The notes beneath the pieces were generated by a model. It saw only the letters and a program-made list of their open reading frames with translations, was not told the DNA's origin and ran no database searches. Shown piece by piece: positions 1-8,213 of a stretch of DNA of 16,944 nucleotides. Source of the stretch: an uncultured Solobacterium sp. (GTDB lineage Bacteria > Bacillota_I > Bacilli_A > Erysipelotrichales > Erysipelotrichaceae); assembly GCA_900547815.1 (NCBI GenBank), contig URHY01000047.1, forward strand, positions 1 through 16,944, read 5' to 3'. The position numbers and the translations under genes were made by a program. Position 1 is the stretch's first letter. The number at the start of each line of letters is the position of its first letter.

Positions 1-26
1 ACTCTTCTATTATACAACAATTGAAG

Positions 27-55
27 TTGAATTTAAAAATTGAAACACATATAAT
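27..55 (+). promoter_or_regulatory. purB promoter (sigma-A type)
   Basis: A -35 hexamer TTGAAT (27-32) is followed by a 17-base spacer and a perfect -10 hexamer TATAAT (50-55). Transcription would start near position 62, about 34 bases before the purB start codon. This is the best-matching promoter in the window. Confidence 0.8.
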
Positions 56-61
56 ATTAAT

Positions 62-78
62 GTTAGGGAAAATCTAAC
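62..78 (+). promoter_or_regulatory. Small hairpin at the predicted 5' end of purB mRNA
   Basis: GTTAG (62-66) can pair with CTAAC (74-78) around a 7-base loop. It would sit at the very 5' end of the transcript made from the promoter at 27-55. It may simply protect the 5' end. It is short, so chance is possible, and no purine riboswitch or PurR box was recognised here. Confidence 0.3.
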
Positions 79-95
79 TAGAATAGGTGGACGAA

Positions 96-1526
96 ATGAA
101 CGAATATTACCAATCTCCTCTTTCACAGAGATATGCATCTAAGGAAATGCAGGCATTATTTTCAAACGACAAAAAATTTACAACATGGAGAAAACTTTGG
201 ATTGCTCTTGCTGAATCTGAAAAAGAATTAGGATTAGATATTACAGAAGAACAAATCGAAGAACTAAAAGCACATGCTTTAGATATTAACTATGATGTCG
301 CAAAAGCTAGAGAAAAAGAAGTACGTCATGACGTAATGTCACACGTATATGCGTATGGAGTACAATGTCCTAAAGCTAAAGGAATCATTCACTTAGGAGC
401 AACAAGCTGCTATGTAGGAGATAACACAGACTTAATTATAATGCACGAAGCTTTAGAGCTTGTACAAAAAAAGATTGTCAACGTATTAGAAAAGTTAGAA
501 GAATTCGCATTGAAATACAAAGATATGCCATGTCTAGCCTTTACACACTTCCAACCAGCACAGCCAACAACTGTAGGAAAAAGAGCGAGCTTATGGGCAC
601 AAGACCTATATATGGATTATGTTGAAATCCAACACTTATTAGACAATAAAAAGTTATTAGGATGCAAAGGTACTACTGGTACACAAGCAAGCTTTATGGA
701 ATTGTTTGAAGGAGATACAGACAAAGTTAAAGCTTTAGATAAAAAAATTTGTGAGAAATTAGGTTATAACCAATATTTCGCAGTCAGTGGACAAACATAT
801 ACTCGTAAATACGATACTCAAGTATTACAAGTATTGGTTCAAGTTGCTCAAAGTGCACACAAATTCAGTAATGATATTCGTTTATTACAACATATGAAAG
901 AAATCGAGGAACCATTTGAAAAATCACAAATTGGTTCAAGCGCAATGGCCTACAAACGTAATCCAATGCGTTCAGAAAGAATGGCTGCTTTAGCAAACTA
1001 CATTATTGCTGATTCAATTAACCCTGCCATTACTGCAAGTACTCAATGGTTTGAAAGAACATTAGATGATTCTGCAAACAAACGTATTTCGATTGCTGAA
1101 GCCTTCTTAGCAACAGATGGACTATTAGACCTTTACTTAAATGTAAGTGATGGTTTGGTTGTTTATCCAAAAGTTGTAGAAGCTAACTTATTAAAGGAAT
1201 TGCCATTCATGGCTACAGAAAACATTATGATGGATGCTGTTAAAGCAGGTGGTGACCGTCAAGAATTACACGAATTGATTCGTCAACACTCAATGGCAGC
1301 AGGACGTGTTGTTAAAGAAGAAGGTAAGCCAAATGATTTGATTGATCGTATTGCAGCGGATCCAAAATTTGGCATGACAAAAGAACAAATTCTTTCTATC
1401 ATGAAACCAGAAAACTTCGTAGGTCGTTCTGTTCAACAAACGGAAGAATTCTTCAAAGACTTCATTGATCCAATTCTAACAAAAGAAAAAGATGCATTAG
1501 GAATGCATGCTGCAATTAACGTATAA
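96..1526 (+). CDS. purB: Adenylosuccinate lyase, long (human-like) form
   Basis: Cytosolic lyase acting twice in purine synthesis: it splits fumarate from SAICAR to give AICAR, and from adenylosuccinate to give AMP. The product is 476 residues from the ATG at 96. Motifs seen are RHDVMSH (77-83), GATSCYVGDN (from 101), THFQPAQPTT with the likely catalytic His151, and the flexible signature loop SSAMAYKRNPMRSE with catalytic Ser281/Ser282. An in-frame GTG at 87 exists, but it lies inside the ribosome site AGGTGG (85-90), which is spaced 5 bases from the ATG at 96, so the ATG is preferred. The length and motifs resemble the human-type enzyme rather than the roughly 430-residue B. subtilis PurB. 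It stands alone between its own promoter and a terminator, with no other purine genes in the window. Confidence 0.96.
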   Translation: MNEYYQSPLSQRYASKEMQALFSNDKKFTTWRKLWIALAESEKELGLDITEEQIEELKAHALDINYDVAKAREKEVRHDVMSHVYAYGVQCPKAKGIIHLGATSCYVGDNTDLIIMHEALELVQKKIVNVLEKLEEFALKYKDMPCLAFTHFQPAQPTTVGKRASLWAQDLYMDYVEIQHLLDNKKLLGCKGTTGTQASFMELFEGDTDKVKALDKKICEKLGYNQYFAVSGQTYTRKYDTQVLQVLVQVAQSAHKFSNDIRLLQHMKEIEEPFEKSQIGSSAMAYKRNPMRSERMAALANYIIADSINPAITASTQWFERTLDDSANKRISIAEAFLATDGLLDLYLNVSDGLVVYPKVVEANLLKELPFMATENIMMDAVKAGGDRQELHELIRQHSMAAGRVVKEEGKPNDLIDRIAADPKFGMTKEQILSIMKPENFVGRSVQQTEEFFKDFIDPILTKEKDALGMHAAINV

Positions 1527-1552
1527 AAAAGAGCTCATTCGAGCTCTTTTTT
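1525..1552. terminator. Bidirectional intrinsic terminator between purB and the YgjP-type gene
   Basis: GAGCTC (1531-1536) and GAGCTC (1541-1546) form a stem around the loop ATTC. Six As precede it and six Ts follow, so the stem extends to 12 A-T/G-C pairs and has a U-run when read from either strand. It begins at the purB stop and touches the stop codon of the convergent gene, so it ends both transcripts. Confidence 0.9.
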
Positions 1553-2171
1553 AGTACAAATTAGGAATTGAAATCTTTTTATATTTCTTTATGATCTCTT
1601 TATAGTTTGGCATCCAAGTACATAGTAAACTATAGAAATCTTTTGAATGATTTAAATGATACAAGTGTGCAAGTTCATGAAGAATAATCGCATCCACAAA
1701 TTCTAAAGGCATAAATATAAGATTCACATTGAAACAAATCTTATGTTTACTCGGTGTACAACTACCCCACTTGCTCTTATAAAAGCCATATTGTAAAGAA
1801 ATATCATGTATATTTAATTGTTCGCAAAAGAATTTAAAACGAAGATCTATATATTTCTTAACATTTTGTTTCAAGAATCTTTGGATGAGTGTTTTATCAG
1901 GATACAAATATAAATCATTGCCTTCAACATAACAAATCCTTTTATTCATATAATGCAACTTATATTCATTACCCAATAAAGAAATCAAATCATTTTCTTT
2001 GGATAAAGCACATTTATTTAATTGATTTTCGATCCAAGCTTCTTGTTCATGCACAAATCTATCAATTTCTCTTTTAGAAACAGTGAAAGGAGCGCTCACC
2101 TGAACCACTCCTTCTACGACACGAATTTTTATTTTTTTACAATTGGACTTACGATGAAGTACATACTCCAT
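1551..2171 (-). CDS. YgjP/M48-like zinc metallopeptidase domain protein
   Basis: A 206-residue protein of the YgjP-type (DUF45, PF01863) family, a probable cytosolic zinc-dependent peptidase whose physiological substrate is not established. The diagnostic motif is HELAH at 165-169, with a further His at 175 (HLNH) as likely third zinc ligand and Glu166 as the catalytic base. The family motif SKWGSC is at 133-138. No signal peptide or membrane segment is seen. It is the last gene of the leftward unit; its ATG overlaps the mrp stop by one base (TAATG), which suggests translational coupling, and its own ribosome site is weak. The family is clear from the motif pair; the function is unknown. Confidence 0.85.
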   Translation of the reverse strand: MEYVLHRKSNCKKIKIRVVEGVVQVSAPFTVSKREIDRFVHEQEAWIENQLNKCALSKENDLISLLGNEYKLHYMNKRICYVEGNDLYLYPDKTLIQRFLKQNVKKYIDLRFKFFCEQLNIHDISLQYGFYKSKWGSCTPSKHKICFNVNLIFMPLEFVDAIILHELAHLYHLNHSKDFYSLLCTWMPNYKEIIKKYKKISIPNLY

Positions 2172-3004
2172 TAGGCAATATCTTCTAAGACTTCAGTCGC
2201 AATACCACTTAGATATGCATCTACTTTTTCTTGTTGCTCTTTAGAATAAGCATCATATTCATTGATATCACGAATTAAATCCAACATAGGAAGAGTTCCA
2301 TATAATTTTGTACATGTTGAATTACACAATGTTTCCACATCTTCCTTCTTATAGAATTCAATTCTTTCATGACAATTTGGACATTCTAAATATGCCATAT
2401 TTTCAATGATACCCAAAACCTTGACTTCCATCTTTTCACACATGTGACAAGCCTTTTCTACAATCATACTTACCATTGGCTGCGGTGTAGAAACCATCAC
2501 AACACCCTGTACTGGAATGGACTGCATAATTGTTAAAGCTACATCACCAGTTCCAGGAGGCATATCAATCAACAAGACATCCAAATCGCCCCATACAACA
2601 TCTGTATAGAATTGTTTTACAACACCACCGATAACAGGACCGCGCCAAATGACTGGATCTGATTCAGCTTGAACTAAGAAGTTTAAAGACATTACTTTAA
2701 TTCCTTCTTTAGATTCAACTGGAAGCAATTGTTTTTTTTCATTGCCATACGCATGTTCATTTGTCAAAGCTAAAAGTCTAGGAATACTAGGACCTGTAAT
2801 ATCTGCATCCATAATCCCCACTTTTAAACCTTTTTTAGCCATAGCCTTAGCCAACATAACAGTAACAGTGGATTTACCAACCCCACCCTTACCAGACATT
2901 ACAGTGATAATATTTTTAATGTGGTTATCTGGATTCGATTGAATTCCACATGTTTCACTGTTCTTACCACATTTTCCTTGAGAAGGACAACCTTCACATG
3001 ACAT
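2171..3004 (-). CDS. mrp: Mrp/NBP35-family P-loop ATPase, Fe-S cluster carrier
   Basis: Cytosolic ATPase (ApbC/Mrp/NBP35 family) thought to carry and transfer Fe-S clusters to target proteins. The product has 277 residues. Seen in order: an N-terminal Cys cluster (C3, C6, C12, C19) resembling the ferredoxin-like end of NBP35; the deviant Walker A GKGGVGKST (38-46); DADITGPS (66-73); LIDMPPGTGD (145-154); and a CxxC at C208/C211, the family's bridging cluster site. The start codon has a strong AGGAGG site. It begins three bases after the recombinase stop and overlaps the metallopeptidase gene by one base, so it is co-transcribed with both. The exact clients are not deducible. Confidence 0.93.
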   Translation of the reverse strand: MSCEGCPSQGKCGKNSETCGIQSNPDNHIKNIITVMSGKGGVGKSTVTVMLAKAMAKKGLKVGIMDADITGPSIPRLLALTNEHAYGNEKKQLLPVESKEGIKVMSLNFLVQAESDPVIWRGPVIGGVVKQFYTDVVWGDLDVLLIDMPPGTGDVALTIMQSIPVQGVVMVSTPQPMVSMIVEKACHMCEKMEVKVLGIIENMAYLECPNCHERIEFYKKEDVETLCNSTCTKLYGTLPMLDLIRDINEYDAYSKEQQEKVDAYLSGIATEVLEDIA

Positions 3005-3007
3005 ATA

Positions 3008-3910
3008 CTACTCCTCCTTTGGCTTTTCTATTTTTTGAAAACAACGATCATAAACATTTGACAAACGCTTATTTTGAATATGCGTGTAAATCTGCGTAGT
3101 CTGTATATTACTATGACCCAATAGTTCCTGAACGATTCTTAAATCTGCATCTCCATCCAATAAATGTGTCGCAAAAGAATGCCTGAAACTATGTGCAGAA
3201 ATTTGCGGATTTAAATTTAATTCATTTACTTTTTGTTTAATCATTACATGTACATATTGTCTAGTACAAACATGACCTAAACGATTCACAAAAAAATATG
3301 AAACATTCTTTATATCCCAAACACTACGAATAGAATCTAAATAATATTTCATCTGTGTAGCACAGTAAGAAGATATAGGTATCATTCTTTCTTTATCTCC
3401 CTTACCTTTTATTTTTAATATACCTTCAACTAAATGTACATCATTTAACTTTAAATCACAAAGCTCACTTACACGCAGACCACAAGAATATAATACAACT
3501 AATATTGTTTTATTATATTGATCAATCTCATTGTCTTGAAAAGATGAAAAAACTTTTTTTACCTCATCCACACTTAAATATACAGGCAGATGCTTAGATG
3601 ATTTCATCCCATGAATTAATAAAGATACATCCTTGATTTCAGGATGTGCAATCGATATCTGTAAATGAAAAGAGTGAATGCTCGCAATCATTCGATTCAC
3701 ACTCGCTGCACTATGATCCAAGGCATAAAAATCCAAAAAATCTTCAATATCTAAAACAGATATAGATTCAAACGCAGTAATATTTCTTTTATTTAAAAAA
3801 TCAATATAAGACTCAATATCATGAATATAAGACTTCTGTGTTTTTTTTGCCTTTCGTTGTACAACACTTAAATATAGACGATAATCCTCTAATGCATCTA
3901 TTAATTCCAT
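3008..3910 (-). CDS. Tyrosine site-specific recombinase, XerC/XerD-like
   Basis: A 300-residue tyrosine recombinase, the size typical of XerC/XerD, which resolve chromosome dimers at dif. The N-terminal SAM-like core-binding domain covers about residues 1-90 and the catalytic domain about 108-290. The catalytic set is complete: R146, K170, H240, R243, H266 and the nucleophile Y275 (in QIYTH). I cannot tell XerC from XerD by eye. Nothing suggests an integron or phage: it lies in a housekeeping operon with no att-like repeats nearby. The ATG at 3910 gives the usual Xer N-terminus; a TTG six codons upstream is possible, but neither has a Shine-Dalgarno. An extended -10 element lies 6 bases before the ATG (see the promoter entry), so a leaderless transcript is possible. 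Confidence 0.92.
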   Translation of the reverse strand: MELIDALEDYRLYLSVVQRKAKKTQKSYIHDIESYIDFLNKRNITAFESISVLDIEDFLDFYALDHSAASVNRMIASIHSFHLQISIAHPEIKDVSLLIHGMKSSKHLPVYLSVDEVKKVFSSFQDNEIDQYNKTILVVLYSCGLRVSELCDLKLNDVHLVEGILKIKGKGDKERMIPISSYCATQMKYYLDSIRSVWDIKNVSYFFVNRLGHVCTRQYVHVMIKQKVNELNLNPQISAHSFRHSFATHLLDGDADLRIVQELLGHSNIQTTQIYTHIQNKRLSNVYDRCFQKIEKPKEE

Positions 3911-3916
3911 AAGGAT

Positions 3917-3925
3917 ATTATAACA
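3917..3925 (-). promoter_or_regulatory. Extended -10 promoter element just before the xer start
   Basis: On the minus strand this reads TGTTATAAT, a perfect extended -10 (TGn plus TATAAT). Six bases (ATCCTT) separate it from the ATG, so a start site 7 bases downstream of the -10 would be the A of the ATG. No good -35 is visible, which extended -10 promoters can tolerate. Confidence 0.45.
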
Positions 3926-3929
3926 CAAA

Positions 3930-4583
3930 TTAAATATAAATAGGCTCTAATACATTCATATCACAATTTGATTCTTTAATTGCCTCGATAAGTACAGATT
4001 TTACTTTGTTGTCACGGTGATCATACGCAAACTGCAAATTACGAATACTAAAATGGTTCGCATATAAAACCCTATTGATTTCATTTAAACGGTTTGGACG
4101 ATGTACCATATAAAAACGCCCATAACTCTTTAATAAACGACTCGCATGATAAACCAATTGTTCCAAAGTCAAATTCTCTTCCATTCTACCTAAATGGCGA
4201 TAATTCAATTTTTCTGGCTGTTGATTTGCATTCATTTTAAAATAGGGTGGATTGGAAACAATCACATCAAATAAATTGTCTGTATATTCTTGTATTGGCT
4301 TATTAACAATCCGAGCCCGATGCTTAATAAACGTATCCACATTCTTTTGAGCCACTTTACTTGTCTCTTCTAATATTTCAACACCCACCAATTCTTTGAC
4401 ATTAAACTGATCCAAATAGACAAGAATAGCTGCGTTGTTTGTTCCAATATCTAAAACTCTTTCCTGCTTTTTTAAACGCACAAACTGCGCTAATAATTTT
4501 GTATCCGTATTAAAACGAAAATGTTCAGGATCTTGATATAGCTTCAAATTTTCATCAATAAAATAATCCAATGTTAAACTCAA
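3930..4583 (-). CDS. trmN6: tRNA1(Val) A37 N6-methyltransferase-like protein
   Basis: A 217-residue class I SAM-dependent methyltransferase of the YfiC/TrmN6 type (B. subtilis YabB-like). Members add an N6-methyl group to A37 of valine tRNA in E. coli. SAM motif I is VLDIGTN (about 43-49), and the N6-adenine catalytic motif NPPY is at 111-114. The start is TTG at 4583, chosen because AGGAGG lies about 7 bases upstream. It overlaps the dinB stop by four bases, implying coupled translation. The family is well supported; the exact tRNA target in this organism is inferred. Motif I has an Asn (GTNN) where most relatives have Gly, which I regard as natural variation. Confidence 0.85.
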   Translation of the reverse strand: MSLTLDYFIDENLKLYQDPEHFRFNTDTKLLAQFVRLKKQERVLDIGTNNAAILVYLDQFNVKELVGVEILEETSKVAQKNVDTFIKHRARIVNKPIQEYTDNLFDVIVSNPPYFKMNANQQPEKLNYRHLGRMEENLTLEQLVYHASRLLKSYGRFYMVHRPNRLNEINRVLYANHFSIRNLQFAYDHRDNKVKSVLIEAIKESNCDMNVLEPIYI

Positions 4584-5749
4584 TTAGATCCCTCCTTTTT
4601 CAATAAGTCGCTAGCCTTTATAAAACATTTCGTATCCATTTTTTCATTTAGACGATTCAATATATAATCTGTATTTTCTTGTGGCGCCTCAAACAAATCA
4701 ATCTGTTCTACAATCTGTTTGGCATCTTTTAAAGACCCAATATGTACACCTATATAGCGATAGCCAATGGGTTCAAAATATTCTTCTAGTAAAGATCTAC
4801 ATGCCCCATAGATCATAGGATATGTATTCGAATATGTACTTAAATTTAAACTATGACATGCATTATGAAAGGTTGTATCTCTAAGTGTTAATGTTATAAG
4901 CTTTCCTTTTTGATTTTCGCGCTGCATTTTATGTGTCAATTCATTTACTATGCTTTCTAAGCAACTACTTACTTCTTTAATGGAATATAAATCAGTTGAA
5001 TATGTTCTTGAAACAGAAATACTTTTTTGTGTTGTGGAATAACATAATGTAGCGCTTGAATTTCCTCTTGCTTTTTGAATCAAAGAATAAGATGCTTTTC
5101 CAAGCGTCTGCATGATCCTTTGTTCATTTTTTTCATCTGCAAAATCACCAATTGTATAAATACCCATATCATTTAAAATAGGCACACTCTTTTTACCTAT
5201 ACCATTCATTTCATTGATCTTCAAAGGCCATAATTTGGTAGAAAGCTCCGATTTTCTTAATACGGTAATGCCTTTTGGTTTGCGCATATCGCTTGCCATT
5301 TTCGCAAGAAAACGATTGGGAGCGACACCAATCGAACAATTTAAATGGCATTTTTCATAAACGCCATTTTGAATCTCAAACAACAGGTCCAAAGGTCTTT
5401 TATAACGCTTAATAATTTCTGTTACATCCATATAACATTCATCAATACTTGCAGGCTCAATTTGATGTGTAAACGTCTTTAAATACGCAAAAAACTGCGC
5501 AGACATCGAACGATAATAGCCATAGTCACCTTGAATTAATACTAAATCTGGACAAAGTCGCAAAGCCTCATATACAGGCATAGCACTATGCACACCATAT
5601 TTTCGTGCTTCATAATTGGCCGTTGAAATCACACCTCGCTTAGAAGTAGAACCTACCGCAACAGGAAATTCTTTTAAATCAGGATTTTTTATCTCTTCAC
5701 AACTCGCAAAAAAAGCATTTAAATCAATATGTAAAATGACTCTAGCCAT
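4580..5749 (-). CDS. dinB: DNA polymerase IV (Y family, translesion)
   Basis: Error-prone translesion DNA polymerase of 389 residues. The palm motif HIDLNAFFASCEE carries catalytic Asp9 and the likely steric gate Phe14. SIDECYMDV supplies Asp103 and Glu104. A helix-hairpin-helix region follows (about 170-200, MNGIGKKSVPILNDMGI), then the little-finger domain. A C-terminal QIDLF (349-353) matches the beta-clamp binding motif, so it should be recruited to the replication clamp. It overlaps recN by 8 bases with the start codon inside the last recN codons; GGTGA in the recN tail serves as ribosome site. Coupling to recN places it in a DNA-damage unit, but no classical LexA box was seen upstream. 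Confidence 0.95.
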   Translation of the reverse strand: MARVILHIDLNAFFASCEEIKNPDLKEFPVAVGSTSKRGVISTANYEARKYGVHSAMPVYEALRLCPDLVLIQGDYGYYRSMSAQFFAYLKTFTHQIEPASIDECYMDVTEIIKRYKRPLDLLFEIQNGVYEKCHLNCSIGVAPNRFLAKMASDMRKPKGITVLRKSELSTKLWPLKINEMNGIGKKSVPILNDMGIYTIGDFADEKNEQRIMQTLGKASYSLIQKARGNSSATLCYSTTQKSISVSRTYSTDLYSIKEVSSCLESIVNELTHKMQRENQKGKLITLTLRDTTFHNACHSLNLSTYSNTYPMIYGACRSLLEEYFEPIGYRYIGVHIGSLKDAKQIVEQIDLFEAPQENTDYILNRLNEKMDTKCFIKASDLLKKEGSN

Positions 5750-7376
5750 GAATTTTCACCCATAGATCTTGCATAGATTCTTTTGCCTTTACGCTCGCTT
5801 CACCACTTGTCATGATTGCTAATTCTTGGATTGTTTGATCTTGATCAAGTTCTTGAACACTTGTGATTGTTTCATTTGAAGTAGATTTTTTACTTACTAA
5901 ATAATGCATATTTGCATAAACGGCAACACTAGCTAAATGCGTAATACATAATACTTGATACTTATTTGATAAAGCCTTCATTTTAGCACCCATCGCAAGA
6001 GCTACTTTACCGCTGACACCTGTATCAATTTCATCAAAAATAATGGTTTCAATTCCCTTTGATGCCTGGAATACCACTTTTAATGCCAACATCAAACGAG
6101 ATAGTTCGCCACCACTTGCCGATACACTTAAACTAGAGAAGTCTTGACCTGGATTCATTGACACCAAAAACTCAATTTCATCAATACCATTACTAGAAGG
6201 TTTCCTTTCCGTACACGAGATTTTAAAGCGAGCATTTTCTAACATTAAATCTTTACAATGCAACATCACCATTGATTCAAGTTCACTAAAACTATTTTTT
6301 CTTTTAGTAGATAATTCATTTGCTAACTTCATATAAGCTGCAAATGCTTCTTCTTTTTCTTTTTCTAACTTATCAAATACATCCTGACGATGAATAATTC
6401 GATCAATTTTATCCATGATATTCTTTTTAGACTCCATTAAAGATTCATAAGAACCACCATATTTTCGATATAATTTCTTGATCAAATATTGACGATTTTG
6501 AAGACTATCCAAATCTAAGGTATCACTAGAATGTGTATCACGCACATGTTTAAGTTCTTCGTCGACAGTTTGTAAGGAATAATATAAATTTTTAAATGTT
6601 TCTTCATACGCATTTAGAATCGATGATTTTGAAGCTTGTTTATACAAAGTATATAAAGCATCCAAAGCCCCATTTTCTTTATCCATTTCATACAGACACA
6701 AAGAAAGATCTTCTTTATTTTTAAACCAATTTGTTGCTTCATGAATTTGTGAATTTAAAGTCTCTAATTCATTTTCTTGAATATTCGCATTTTCAATTTC
6801 ATCTAGCTGCGCTGTTAAAAACTCTAATTCTGCATCGGAAAACTCTTCATTTTTTAATGTTTCCAGTTCATTTAAAATATTTGAATAGGAAGCATAAGCC
6901 TCTTTTACAGATGATTTTAAATTTTCAACCTTGGCATAGCTATCCAATAATTCCATTTGTAGTTTAGTATCCATCAAGCGATATGTATCCATTTGTGAAT
7001 GAATATCGACTAATAGATTTACAATCTTACGCACAAAAGAAAGTGTTGTGATCTGTTGATTGATTCGTACTGTACTTTTATTATTATTTAAAATTGTACG
7101 TGAAATGATGACTTGATCATCTACATCAAATCCATTTTCTTCCAGAATCGAATTGACTTCATCATTTGAAGTTAAAACCATAGATAAAACAGCCTTCTCT
7201 TTTCCTTTACGAATCACATTGGATTTAATACGATCTCCACTCAAATATCCAATCGCATCAATCAATAAGGATTTACCAGCTCCCGTTTCACCAGTAATAA
7301 CACTCATCCCTTTAGTAAAATCTATAATACAAGATTTGAATAAAACATAATCTTTTACCGACAATTGTTCAATCAC
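5742..7376 (-). CDS. recN: DNA repair protein RecN
   Basis: SMC-like ATPase that acts early at double-strand breaks. The 544-residue product has Walker A GETGAGKS (29-36), a long central coiled-coil part (about 150-400, rich in Glu, Lys and Leu), the ABC signature SASGGELSRL (419-428) and Walker B TIIFDEID (444-451). The start is GTG at 7376, supported by AGGTGA four bases upstream. In Bacillus recN follows tlyA and ahrC; here it follows tlyA directly, after a weak terminator and a 105-base gap. It is the first gene of the downstream unit and overlaps dinB by 8 bases. Candidate -10 elements (TATAAA, TAAAAT) exist in the gap, but no convincing -35. Confidence 0.96.
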   Translation of the reverse strand: MIEQLSVKDYVLFKSCIIDFTKGMSVITGETGAGKSLLIDAIGYLSGDRIKSNVIRKGKEKAVLSMVLTSNDEVNSILEENGFDVDDQVIISRTILNNNKSTVRINQQITTLSFVRKIVNLLVDIHSQMDTYRLMDTKLQMELLDSYAKVENLKSSVKEAYASYSNILNELETLKNEEFSDAELEFLTAQLDEIENANIQENELETLNSQIHEATNWFKNKEDLSLCLYEMDKENGALDALYTLYKQASKSSILNAYEETFKNLYYSLQTVDEELKHVRDTHSSDTLDLDSLQNRQYLIKKLYRKYGGSYESLMESKKNIMDKIDRIIHRQDVFDKLEKEKEEAFAAYMKLANELSTKRKNSFSELESMVMLHCKDLMLENARFKISCTERKPSSNGIDEIEFLVSMNPGQDFSSLSVSASGGELSRLMLALKVVFQASKGIETIIFDEIDTGVSGKVALAMGAKMKALSNKYQVLCITHLASVAVYANMHYLVSKKSTSNETITSVQELDQDQTIQELAIMTSGEASVKAKESMQDLWVKIHG

Positions 7377-7400
7377 AAAATCACCTCAAGTCTACTTATT

Positions 7401-7415
7401 ATTTTAACTTAAAAT
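7401..7415. repeat. 15-base A/T palindrome upstream of recN
   Basis: ATTTTAA-C-TTAAAAT is a perfect inverted repeat with one central base, about 25 bases upstream of the recN start, overlapping a possible -10. It could be an operator for DNA-damage control. It is all A/T except the centre, so chance is a real alternative. It does not resemble the Bacillus LexA box (CGAAC-N4-GTTCG). Confidence 0.25.
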
Positions 7416-7466
7416 CAAATGAAAATAAATGTTTATAATCCATTGTGAATCGATAAATAATAAAAT

Positions 7467-7494
7467 AAGAATATCTTCACATTAAGATATTCTT
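7467..7494 (-). terminator. Weak intrinsic terminator after tlyA
   Basis: AAGAATATCTT (7467-7477) and AAGATATTCTT (7484-7494) form an 11-pair stem around a 6-base loop. On the minus strand a T-rich but interrupted tail follows (ATTTTATTATTTA). The tlyA stop codon lies at the loop and stem edge. The stem is A/T-rich, so termination is probably partial. Confidence 0.6.
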
Positions 7495-8213
7495 AAATCT
7501 TTGGCATACACCATATACTCCTGATTGCCACTTCTTCCTTCTAGAATACTTGGCATAGCTTCTACACTTCTATAATATTGAAATAGAAATGCTTTCACAT
7601 CTTCAACAATTTGTAAGGCAAGCTTTGAATTTTTCAAAACACCATGCTTATTCAACGCTTGAGGTCCACATTCAAATTGTGGTTTTACAAGTATCGCAAT
7701 ATGATTGATAGACAATACATTTAAAACATGTTCTAAAATTGTTTTACAAGATATAAAACTTACATCCATACACATAAAATCAATAGTTTCATCAAACCAT
7801 TCAGGTACAATTTCTCTTGCGTTGCACCCTTCCATTTTGATCACACGCAAATCTTCATCTAATTCTTTTGCGAGTTGTAAATGACCTACATCTAAGGCAT
7901 AAACTTTTTTAGCACCATAACGAAGACAAACATCCGTAAATCCACCAGTACTCGCACCTATATCAAGTACAACCTGATTTTTAATATCCACATTATACTT
8001 ATCTAAACATCCTTTTAATTTGAAAGCACCACGCGAAACAAATTCATCTTCAGTATGAGCTACTACAATTTCATCTTCATCAATCACAAGAAAACTTGCT
8101 TTCGTTATGACTTTTCCGTTAACACTGACCTTGCCTTCTTTGATCATATCTTGAGCTTTTGCCCGCGATGAAATCTCATTTAATAAAGCTTTATCTAAAC
8201 GCAACTTACTCAT
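7482..8213 (-). CDS. tlyA: TlyA-family rRNA 2'-O-methyltransferase (YqxC-like)
   Basis: A 243-residue protein with an N-terminal S4 RNA-binding domain (about 1-62, with RLDKALLN and KEGKVSVNG) and an FtsJ-like SAM methyltransferase domain. SAM motif I is LDIGASTGGF (from 83) and the acidic motif is ALDVG (about 106-110). Characterised TlyA proteins methylate the 2'-OH of rRNA cytidines; older annotations call the family haemolysin A. It sits directly downstream of dxs with an 8-base overlap, as in Bacillus (dxs-yqxC). Its ATG lies inside the last dxs codons, preceded by GAGGAA about 11 bases upstream. The family is certain; the exact rRNA positions are inferred. Confidence 0.92.
   Translation of the reverse strand: MSKLRLDKALLNEISSRAKAQDMIKEGKVSVNGKVITKASFLVIDEDEIVVAHTEDEFVSRGAFKLKGCLDKYNVDIKNQVVLDIGASTGGFTDVCLRYGAKKVYALDVGHLQLAKELDEDLRVIKMEGCNAREIVPEWFDETIDFMCMDVSFISCKTILEHVLNVLSINHIAILVKPQFECGPQALNKHGVLKNSKLALQIVEDVKAFLFQYYRSVEAMPSILEGRSGNQEYMVYAKDLRIS

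Noticed and set aside
87..95. GTG start for purB at 87
   Set aside because: The GTG is inside the AGGTGG ribosome site that serves the ATG at 96.
3008..3910. The tyrosine recombinase as a sign of a mobile element or integron
   Set aside because: It is Xer-sized, sits inside a housekeeping operon with the neighbours' base composition, and has no direct repeats, att-like sites or cargo genes nearby.
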